Positions 56,290-64,000 of a stretch of 64,000 nucleotides of DNA are shown here, one piece after another (position 1 is the stretch's first letter; each line of letters opens with the position of its first letter). Origin of the DNA: Molossus alvarezi (taxonomy: Eukaryota; Chordata; Mammalia; Chiroptera; Molossidae); assembly GCA_037176705.1 (NCBI GenBank), contig CM073885.1, positions 163,298,290 to 163,362,289 on the forward strand, in the 5' to 3' direction. The notes under the pieces are model-generated. The model did not search any database. It was not told the origin of the DNA and saw nothing but the letters and a program-made list of their open reading frames with translations. The translations under genes were made by a program, and so were the position numbers.

Positions 56290-56715
56290 GCTGGGGGAAA
56301 AGAAAAGCTCTTCCCAGTTTTATGGATAAATCACTCACACCCTCTTCCAGGTTCTCTTTCCAAATGTCACCTCCTCCTAGAAGCCCTCGCCGAATGTTCA
56401 TCTAAAAGATACACACACACACACTACTCTTTGTTCCCTGACGCTGTTTAATTTTATTTCACACCTATCACTAGCTGAATTTGCATGGTCTACTATTTAT
56501 TAAATTGGTTACATTGTTCTTGTCTGTTTCTCTTACTGAAATAGTATAATGATATAAATAATATATGTTTATGTGTATAAATTATTACATGTAAGTAACA
56601 TATATATATATATCATAATGGCAGGTACCTGGTCTTCCACTACTGTAGTCCTAGCTCCTAGATCATTGTCTGGCAACAAAAGGAGTCACTCCAGAAATAT
56701 TTTTAAACTTGATTA
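56290..56715 (+). mobile_element. Ancient L2 3' region
   Basis: CACACCCTCTTCCAGGTTCT, CCAAATGTCACCTCCTCCTA, AGAAGCCCTCGCCGAATG, TCTGTTTCTCTTACTGAAAT, ATAATGGCAGGTACCTG and AGATCATTGTCTGGCAACAA follow the L2 order (FeatureTail with AATGTCACCTTCTC in the consensus). Confidence 0.7.
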
Positions 56716-57104
56716 GGTAATAGAAAGGTGAGCAAAATGATATTGACCAACTTCCCAGCCTCACCTCTGCTAGGACTGCTGTTCACCATGGAGCCCGAGT
56801 CCTGTCCCTTCTCACCTCTTATACTCTTACTTCCACTTCTACAAGATCTACTGAGCAAAAGCAAAGCAGACCAGAAAAACAAAAGCACAAGTTCATTTGG
56901 AGTCCCTCCCACCTAGTGTTTCTCCTCACCCCGTGCCCTGTGAGTCTGCTGCCTCCCTGGACTGGCCTCTCTCTCTATAGGAGAGCCGAGCGTGGCTCTG
57001 GGCACGGCGGTCTCTGTGATTTTGCTCCTGGCTCCCATGGAAGTGGCCACTACCACCCACAGGCTTTCCTTCCTCGGGGAGGTCCGCTCTGTGATTCCAG
57101 CAGC

Positions 57105-58866
57105 ACGTGGAGCCACTCCGTGAATCAAACATAATAGAGATCAGAGAAAATGTCATCAACCAGACCACTTTCAAAAAGATACTGGATTGTGGGTGCTTAC
57201 AGGAGGCAACCAATCGATGTTTCTCTCTCACCTCAATATTTCTCTTCTCAAGCACAGGAAAATGTAGCAGAATATGTCTGGATCATAGGGTCCCCCTTCT
57301 CCCTTTTGAGCTTCCCTGTCATTAGACAGAGCCCATAATTCAACTTGGCCACAGCAGAAGAGATGGTATCTTCCTAGAATCACAGAAGCTGGTGTCTCCC
57401 AGTGGGCACCAGTCTGTTCTGAGCATCCTTCCCTAGCTCAGTGTTCTTGGTCTGGGCCCAGTTTTTTCATATTTCAAGCCCTTCTTCTGGCTTCAGAGAA
57501 TTTGGAAGCAGAGTTCTGGGAAGGCTGTGGTGGGGACTATGGTTCAACTTCAGCAACCCGACAGCTTGAGCTGAACTAGGAGCCTGGAGTTGTTGCTGCT
57601 GTGGCGGTGGTGGTGATGTCTGTTCCCAGGGGGTCTGTTGTGGCTACTGCTGAGGGTCCCATATGTGGACAGTCTGAGCTGTATTCTGGTATGTGCCTGC
57701 CGAAGCCTGCACAGCCACTGGGATGGGGATGTTGCCATTCATGAACTGTGCTGGAAAGAGAGAGTTTGCAAGGGTCTGTACTACCTCTTCAAGGGAGCTT
57801 TTCACTACAGATGTGCCCACCATCTTCTCCTTGGCATCCTCCAGCTTTAGAGCTGCCAGGCCCATGGGTGAGCCACTGACATGAACTGTGTTGTAGACTT
57901 CCTGGAGAAAGGCAGTGTGGGTAATGCCCTGCTGCTGAGAGTCCCCCAGGGCCTGGGCAGAGTAAACAGGACTGGTCCAGGTTTCTCCTGTAGGGCTAGT
58001 AGTGGGCCTAGTGGCACTGTACAGGTGAGCACTGCCCACTGTCAGTAAGTCTGGCCTCAAAGATGCATAACTGTTCTGCTGGCCATGTGGAATGGCCTGC
58101 ACAGTGGCCACCGGCTGCCCTGAGATGGTGTAGGACACAGGGGGTGGCATGTCCACTTTGCACTTCTTCACAAGCTGGAACCAACCTACCACTTCCTTTC
58201 CTGTGGGGAGCCCTGCTGGGATGGTGGTGGGGAAAGGGCACCCATGGTCTGGGGCTGGATCTGCTGACCCTCAGCCACCAGTTGAGCCTGGATCTGCTGA
58301 TGTGGGATGTGCTCCTTCAGGATCTCTGCAGCTCGAATCTGCTGGGCTGACTGCATGTCCTGCATGTGGATCTGGGCTGCCTGCAGCTGCGAGGGGCTGG
58401 GGCTCTGCAAAGATGGGTTCTGGATGCCGGCTGCGGCACTTGGCCTTGAATCTGCACCTGGACCTGGAAGAGCTGCTTTGCAGGCTGGTGAACCGTGAGC
58501 TGTGGGGAGAGCTGCTGGGCTGATGCCCGCTGTGGAGACTGCTGGACTTGCACCTGGACTAGAACCTGCTGCGGCTATTGAACATGGATCTGCTGTTCTT
58601 GCCAGGTTTGTGGCTGAACACTGCTGGTGACTAGATAGCATGTTCCAGCACAAACCCAGCCTCTTTAGTGCTGCCTGTGTACATGCAGTCACCACCTGTT
58701 GGTGTACGGTGGTAGTGGGAGCCATGGCTGCAACTCCTGAAGCACTTCTGGATCCTTAGAGGCTAGTGAGTCCCAAAATCCCTTCATCTTCTGTTGTGGG
58801 ACAGACTGCACCTTCATTCTGATGTACTCTTCAAAGGAGATGGTGTTCTCTAGAGAATTATTCATA
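57105..58866 (-). pseudogene. QRICH1P: QRICH1 processed pseudogene
   Basis: Minus strand. It starts with an ATG at 58,866 that reads [20 protein letters not shown], the start of QRICH1 (glutamine-rich protein 1). Further pieces in order: [10 protein letters not shown] near 58,190, [20 protein letters not shown] near 58,155, [18 protein letters not shown] near 58,070, [17 protein letters not shown] near 57,660, KPEEGL near 57,480, and DDIFSDLYYV-stop-FTEWLH near 57,140. The copy is contiguous where the parent has introns, so it is a retrocopy. Frameshifts (about 58,725 and 58,190), internal stops and a SINE fragment at 57,192-57,243 kill it. The parent's last 160 or so codons are not seen; homology fades near 57,105. 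Confidence 0.9.
57192..57243 (+). mobile_element. SINE fragment inside the QRICH1 pseudogene
   Basis: About 50 bp of SINE middle: ACAGGAGGCAACCAATCGAT, then GTTTCTCTCTCACC. It separates two QRICH1-derived parts, so it arrived after the retrocopy. Confidence 0.75.
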
Positions 58867-59436
58867 TTGTAGAGCCCTTAGGGTTCCAGTCACCATGTTG
58901 CATGTATTTCTGTTGCTTGTCCTGAGTTCTTAAGACTTGTAACATTTTCACAATGCTGCTGTGGCTGCTGCCCCTCTACCCACTGGTTCAGTATTGCTCA
59001 CTGGGGCCTTTCTGTCCTCCCCCCCCCCAAGACCCACAAGATTTCCCCTCTCGGGTCCCTGGGTGCCATCTTACAATTTCCCACAACTTTTAAAAAAAAC
59101 GCAACAGGGACCACATTTGGATATATTTATATTGTCAACCTGGATTGAAAAGGGTCTCAGAAACAGAGTTTCTAGGTCCTACTTCCTATTCTGCCTCTAA
59201 TGATGTCTGGATTCCTCTCTCTACACCCTAGGTTTTTTATCAATGAAAGAATTCTAGGGTCCCTCCCAGTTCTAACCTGCTATATGTCACCCAGCACATG
59301 TAATTAGCCTCTCTCCTCCTTTGCCTAGTGGAAATGGGTTGATTCAAGAAGTGTGCCCAGTCTGCTTACTTTCCTACATCTATCCGTTGTGTGTAAGATA
59401 GATGGCTAGTGAACTCTTTGTGTTCGAGAATGGTTC

Positions 59437-59605
59437 AGCCCGACTGGCGTGCTTTAGCGGTTGAGCAACAACCCATGCACCAAGAGGTCGCAGGTTCTAT
59501 TCCCAGTGGGGGGGCATGCAGGAGGTGGCCAATCAATGTTCTCTCTCATCGATGTTTCTATCCCCCTCTCTCTAAAAATCAATAAAGAAAAAAATATTTT
59601 AAAAA
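59437..59605 (+). mobile_element. Ves-type SINE (type B), short
   Basis: Sense copy: CAGCCCGACTGGCGTGCTTT head, GGTCGCAGGTTCTATTCCCA, CATCGATGTTTCTATCCCCC, tail AAAATCAATAAAGAAAAAAA. An internal stretch around the GTTGTGGGCC region is absent. Confidence 0.9.
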
Positions 59606-59695
59606 ATGGTTCAGAATTACTATTCCTGAAACTCTTTGATAATTTAGCTATTATAATTTTAGAAAGCCCAACATTTCAGCATAAAAAGTTAGCTA

Positions 59696-59918
59696 AGCCC
59701 TGGCTGGTTTTTTCTCAGTGGTTAGAGCATCAGCCTGCAGACCAAAGAGTTGTGGGTTTGATTCTGGTCAAGTTCACGCATCTTCCTTGCAGTTTGATCC
59801 CCGGCCCTGGTTGGGGCCATGCAGGAGGCAACCAATCAATGTGTCTTTCTCACATTGATATTTCTCTCTCCCTCCTACTCTGTCTGAAGATAAGAAAAAA
59901 AAATGTTGGGTGAGGATT
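59696..59918 (+). mobile_element. Ves-type SINE (type A)
   Basis: Sense copy: AAGCCCTGGCTGGTTTTTTC, GGTTTGATTCTGGTCAAG, CCCCGGCCCTGGTTGGGGCC, CTGTCTGAAGATAAGAAAAA, TTGGGTGAGGAT. Its tail abuts the T-run of the next, antisense SINE. Confidence 0.95.
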
Positions 59919-59920
59919 TA

Positions 59921-60138
59921 ATTTTTTTTCTCTGTATTGATTTTTAGAGAGAGAAGAAAGGAGAAAAAGAGAGAGCTAGAAACATTGACAAGAGAGAAAC
60001 ATCAATTAGCCACCTCCTGCACACCCCACACTGGGGATCAGGCCCACCACGTGGGCATGTGTCCTGACCGGGAATCGAACTGGTTACCTCTTGGTACATG
60101 GGTTGACACTCAACCACTGAGCCAAACTGGCCAGGCTA
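59921..60138 (-). mobile_element. Ves-type SINE (type B)
   Basis: Antisense copy: TGTATTGATTTTTAGAGAGA, AACATTGACAAGAGAGAAAC, CCCACACTGGGGATCAGGCC, CTGACCGGGAATCGAACTGG, head GAGCCAAACTGGCCAGGC. Confidence 0.9.
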
Positions 60139-60186
60139 GCAGGCAAATTTTTAAGTTGGTAATTTTGTATGTCCCTGGAATGATGT

Positions 60187-60475
60187 TATATACAGTTGTC
60201 TCTTGCCACTTCACACCTCAACTTCCGTGGCTTTACTCTATTGCAGTTTTTACAAATATATTTATTAAAAAGTTGATTGTGACTGTAAAAATAATACAGC
60301 ACATGCTCGGTTGTCTGAGTCAATTATACACCCCTGTATTACAATAAACATTAAAATTACTGTATGTATGGACTGTAGGCCTATGTATTTGAGCACCCCA
60401 GAAATCCTTCAACACCAGGTACAACTGCTAGAGTCTGGAACGGATTAACCACGATAAATGAGGGATGGCTGTATA
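60187..60475. mobile_element. Tigger-like DNA transposon
   Basis: About 290 bp between TATACAGTTGTCTCTTGCCA and AAATGAGGGATGGCTGTATA. The outermost TATACAG/CTGTATA are inverted and consistent with a TA target duplication. The left end (ACTCTATTGCAGTTTTTAC) and right end (GGAACGGATTAACC) match the two tips at 38.43-38.63 kb. Too short to code a transposase. Confidence 0.7.
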
Positions 60476-60944
60476 TCCAAATGGCCCTTGGCAGAAAAAA
60501 AGTTCCCCACCCCAAGCACTGTGGAGAATGCACTCAATGTGCAAATGTAAAAATGAATAAACTACATAGGAAAGTGAATAGTGTTTCAAAATATAATGTT
60601 GAATGGGAAGAAAAACAAGTACAAAAGAACAGTTACAAAGACACAAATGCAAATATTGAACTCTAAATACTAGGAGGAAGGACAGTTCAAGGGCACCAAT
60701 GATCTTTTCTTTCTTAAGTTGAGTGGTAGGTGCATGTATGTTTGTTGGATTAGCTATCCTTTTTTGTATCCCTGAAAGTTTGAAAATAAGAAAAAAAATT
60801 GAGCAAGATGCCTATTAGCCAGCTCCAAGGATAGGCCTGGGGGTGGCAGAAATGAATTATGGCCAGCTTGTCACTCATTCATTCACTCCTCAGACAGAGT
60901 TTACCTTATTTTTTAGTGTTAGTGATATTTTAAAAATCAAAAGG

Positions 60945-61205
60945 CGCCCTGGCCAGTTTGGCTCAGCGGTTAGAGCGTCGGCCTGCGGTCCAGAGAGACC
61001 CGGGTTCGGTTCCCGCTAAGGGCATGTACCTCGGTTGCAGTTTGTCCCCGGCCCTGGTTGGTCGTGCGGGTGGCAGCCACTCGATGTGTTCCTTCACGTC
61101 GATGTTTCTCTCTCTCTCTCTCCCTTCCTCTCTCTCCCTCCCGCTCTATCTGTACAAAAAGTGGAGAAATATCCTCGGGTGAGGATTAAAAAAAAAAAAA
61201 AAAAA
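60945..61205 (+). mobile_element. Young Ves-type SINE (type A) with target duplication
   Basis: The best-preserved SINE in the window: GCCCTGGCCAGTTTGGCTCA, CGGTTAGAGCGTCGGCCTGC, GACCCGGGTTCGGTTCCCGC, CCCCGGCCCTGGTTGGTCGT, ACGTCGATGTTTCTCTC, CCGCTCTATCTGTACAAAAA and CTCGGGTGAGGAT plus a long A-run. Target duplication AAAATCAAAAGGC at 60,933-60,945 and 61,206-61,218. A-box and B-box-like promoter parts look intact, and CpGs are kept. Confidence 0.97.
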
Positions 61206-61355
61206 AAAATCAAAAGGCAGTTTGCTGGGAGGCAACACTCAATTTTCAGAGTAACAGGACCTCTCTGAACTTGGTTGTTTTATGTGTAGAAAATAATAGT
61301 AAGAAATGTGTGAGGGGAATCATCTACTCATCTACATTTTAAGACCTGGAGAGAA

Positions 61356-61566
61356 ATCTGGCCTTTGTGGCTCAGTGGTTGAGCATTGACCCATGCACCA
61401 AGAGGTCACCAGTTTGATTCCCAGTCAGAGAACATGCCCAGGTTGTGGGCCCAATCCTCAATGGAGGGCATGCAGGAGGCAGCCAATCAATGTTCTTTTT
61501 CATCAATGTGTCTATCTCTCTCCCTCTCCCTTCCTCTCTCTTTAAAATTAAAAAAAAATTTAAAAA
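61356..61566 (+). mobile_element. Ves-type SINE (type B) with target duplication
   Basis: Sense copy: TCTGGCCTTTGTGGCTCAGT, GTTTGATTCCCAGTCAGAG, GGTTGTGGGCCCAATCCTC, tail of A-rich AATTAAAAAAAAATT. Flanks AAGACCTGGAGA and AGGACCTGGAGA form a near-perfect duplication. Confidence 0.95.
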
Positions 61567-61582
61567 AAGGACCTGGAGATAA

Positions 61583-62075
61583 AATATTAGTAGAATACCC
61601 TCAGAATCTCGGATAAGAGGTATTAAAAATAAATACCCAAGAAATGGATGTTTAGACAATATCTCTATTTATTCAAGGCACAGAAATTTTAAAGGATTTG
61701 GAAAAAAAGATGATTTAGAATCTTAGTTGGTGCCTACTTAGAACTAGGTTATGAGATCTGGGTTTTCCTCTCAACCCCTGTTCTAAGATGACAAGTTTCT
61801 GATGAGTGTCCCAGAAGGCAACAATTCTAAAACCTGACCAAAAAGGCAGTGTAGCAGCGCCATCTACTGGGTCCTCAGTAACTTTACACAGACACCCGAG
61901 AAATGTCCCAAAGTAGAAAAAAAGTAGGCTGAAGGAAAGCATAAAATATAAAAGTACAATGCCTCAGATAAACTTTTATTATTGACATTTATTTTATCCT
62001 TTAATACAATTAAAGTAGTAAAGTGGAACATGGAACATAGAAATGCTGTAAAAGTATTTCAAAAAGTAAAGTTTT
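61583..62075. other. Unassigned sequence
   Basis: No recognised gene or repeat. Confidence 0.4.
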
Positions 62076-62079
62076 AAGT

Positions 62080-62530
62080 GTCCATCAATAGATGAGTGGA
62101 TAAAAAAGCTTTGGTACATGTACACAATGGAATACTATGCAGCTGTAAGAAAGAAAGCTCTCTTATCCTTTGAGACGACATGGAAGGAACTGGAGAGTAT
62201 TATGCTAAGTGAAACAAGCCAAGCAGAGAAAGACAAATATCACATGATCTCACTTATTTGTGGAATATAATGAAAATAACATTCTGAGGAACAGGGTAGA
62301 CTCAGAGACATAGAAGTAGGGTACCGACTAACAACCCTCAGAAGAGGGGGTGGGGAGTAGGGAAGAGATAAACCACACAACTTATATGCATGTACACATA
62401 ACTGATGGACATAGACAACAAAGCTGGGGACATGGTGGAGGAAATGAGAAAAAGGGGGTAATGGGAAAAAAGGAGAAACATGTGTAACAAAAATAAATTA
62501 ATAAATGTATAACAACAACAACAAAAATTT
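62080..62530 (+). mobile_element. 5'-truncated young L1, sense
   Basis: GTCCATCAATAGATGAGTGG, AATGGAATACTATGCAGC, TTTGAGACGACATGGAAGGA, TATGCTAAGTGAAACAAGCC, GACAAATATCACATGATCTC, then a 3'UTR with ACATGTGTAACAAAAATAAA and an ACAACAACAA tail. It gives the reference 3' end used to judge the 3' extension of the L1 at 12.3 kb. Confidence 0.9.
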
Positions 62531-62553
62531 ATTGTGAAATAAAAATGTATTAC

Positions 62554-62766
62554 CGCCTGGCCGGTGTGGCTCATTGGCTGAGCATTGACCCGTGCACCAA
62601 GTGGTTGTTGGTTCAATTCCCAGTCAGGACACATGCCCAGGTTGTGGGCCCAATCCCCAGTGGGAGGCATGCAGGAGGCAGCCAAGCAATGTTCTTTCTC
62701 ATCGATGTTTTTATCTCTTTCTCGTTCTCTCCATTCCTCTTTCTCTAAAGTCAATAAAGAAAAAAA
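62554..62766 (+). mobile_element. Ves-type SINE (type B)
   Basis: Sense copy: GCCTGGCCGGTGTGGCTCAT, TTGGTTCAATTCCCAGTCAG, GGTTGTGGGCCCAATCCCCA, CATCGATGTTTTTATCTCTT, tail AAAGTCAATAAAGAAAAAAA. Young. Confidence 0.95.
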
Positions 62767-62769
62767 GTT

Positions 62770-63510
62770 TTTTAATTATTACCAAATAATGACATCAACA
62801 GTTGAACAACTGTAAATTTACACCATACAATCAATACAAAAACCACAATAATAAGAGCCTTTACACTACTCTCGATTCACTCTTTAACAGGACAGCTCAG
62901 CTTCTATTTTCTGCACATATTTCAAATATTTTTACCTACAGTTTCTCAACTTTCCCACTGACCACATCAACTGACTGTTTAAGGGTGTCATGCTTCTTGC
63001 AGACCAATAGTGCATAGGGGCCTTTGCACAATTGACTGGTATTGTACCAAATGGCCAGCAGGGGCAGCAGTGTCAAAAACTTCTTTCACTACAATTTAAG
63101 ACTGAAATAGCTCTCCCTAGACTTTTATGTCCCACAGTATTTTTAAAGCATTCCATCAAAGGGATATTTTAGTTATGTAGCATCAGGAGAGAGTTGGGGG
63201 GAGAAAAAAGTGTATTATCTCTGGTTGCCTTTAAGATTTAACAACGTGTTGAAGTATGAACGCCACTGTCTATACACACTGCACTGGTAGACAAGATCCT
63301 GGCAGAAGCTGGAAGAAGAAAGAAGTCCACTCAAACTTTCCTGTCCTATTTTAATGCAACTATTAAACAAAGAATTTTTTAAATGAAAAAGTCTAGGACA
63401 AATGCTAAATTAAAAAGCATTCTGAGAAAATATGCACAAACCGGAACTATTCAGGGAAAACCAGGATGTGGTCACCTCATCCTAGGGAATGTCCATGTTT
63501 TACTTTAGAA
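62770..63510. other. Unassigned sequence
   Basis: No recognised gene or repeat. Confidence 0.4.
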
Positions 63511-63514
63511 GATC

Positions 63515-64000
63515 CTGGCAGTTTCCCAAGTGATTGTTGGAATTTACATCCCCACCAACAGCATATGTGAGATAGAATTACTCCACTTCCTCACCAACAT
63601 TTGACACCATTTGTCTTTTTAATTTTGACCATTTGGCACATATACAATGCCACCACACTGTGGTTTTAATTTTACTTACCTGCTTAATAATAAGATGAGC
63701 ACATTTATTGACCATTTGGATATACTCTTTTTTGAGGTGCCTTCTCATTCGCCTATTGGGTTGTGTGTGTATATATGTATTTTTCTTATTGATTTGTAGT
63801 GCTTCTTAATATATTTGATAAATAAGCCACCAATTAGTTATATGTGTTGTCAATATTGTGTCTACTCTCAGGTTGCCTTTTTGTCCTCCAAATGATTTCT
63901 CTTGGTGAACAAAAAGTTCTTAATTTTAATGTAGTCCAATTTTCTGTTTAAGAAATCATTCCTTATTTGAAGGACATGAAGATATTATCCCATCATTGTC
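63515..64000 (-). mobile_element. Old L1 ORF2 end/3'UTR, antisense, continues off the window
   Basis: TACATCCCCACCAACAGCAT, ACTCCACTTCCTCACCAACA, GACCATTTGGATATACTCTT, GTTGCCTTTTTGTCCTCC and TTAATTTTAATGTAGTCCAA follow the antisense L1 ORF2 C-terminal and 3' order. Confidence 0.75.

Noticed and set aside
57638..58523. Plus-strand open frames of 60-124 codons
   Set aside because: They are the reverse strand of the QRICH1 pseudogene, kept open by its CAG-rich sequence.
60955..61030. tRNA-like sequence with A- and B-box
   Set aside because: It is the tRNA-derived head of a SINE and lacks a complete cloverleaf; the same sequence recurs dozens of times.

Overview
This 64 kb window is nuclear DNA from a mammal, almost certainly a vespertilionid-type bat. 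It contains no prokaryotic operons. Genes are split into short exons with GT/AG borders, and the sequence is saturated with two tRNA-headed SINE types that fit the bat Ves family: type A with a GGTTTGGCTCAG-like head and a GGTGAGGAT-like tail, and type B with a GTGTGGCTCAG-like head and an AATCAATAAAGAAAA-like tail. Thirty-eight SINE pieces are listed, besides young and old L1s, a solo LTR, an LTR-like block, hAT and Tigger-type DNA transposons, and old L2 and MIR pieces.

The one host gene I can support lies on the + strand between about 6.8 and 35.3 kb. It is the 3' half of an ANKRD26-family gene (ANKRD26/ANKRD20/CCDC144 group), encoding the coiled-coil C-terminal part. Ten exons splice in phase into one open frame of 531 codons. 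Compared with human ANKRD26 as I remember it, the central coiled-coil stretch is missing between exons 5 and 6. A decayed copy of one missing exon is still readable at 18.54-18.67 kb. The last exon runs into a SINE that supplies the final four residues and the stop codon.

Layout. 1-2.1 kb: no recognised repeat, one weak candidate exon. 2.1-5.7 kb: antisense L1 followed by a sense L1 3' end. 6.8-12.0 kb: exons 1-5. 12.3-18.25 kb: full-length antisense L1 with a 14-bp target duplication and a probable 3' transduction, inserted in the intron after exon 5. 18.5-22.4 kb: decayed exon, SINE, old L1 and Tigger remnants. 22.45-24.95 kb: exons 6-8. 25.4 kb: solo LTR in antisense. 26.4-33.7 kb: long intron with L1, SINE and MIR pieces. 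33.7-35.3 kb: exons 9-10 and a probable 3' end. 35.4-37.9 kb: ORF2-less (HAL1-like) antisense L1. 38.4-43.6 kb: MITE, SINEs, LTR-like block, L2. 43.9-49.6 kb: second long antisense L1. 49.7-49.96 kb: MER5A-like hAT element. 51.9-56.15 kb: old sense L1 broken up by SINEs. 57.1-58.9 kb: antisense processed pseudogene of QRICH1. 59.4-64 kb: SINEs, a Tigger-like element, a sense L1 3' end and old antisense L1.

The gene calls rest on reading exon translations against family members known from memory. Repeat boundaries are by eye and may be off by 5-30 bases.
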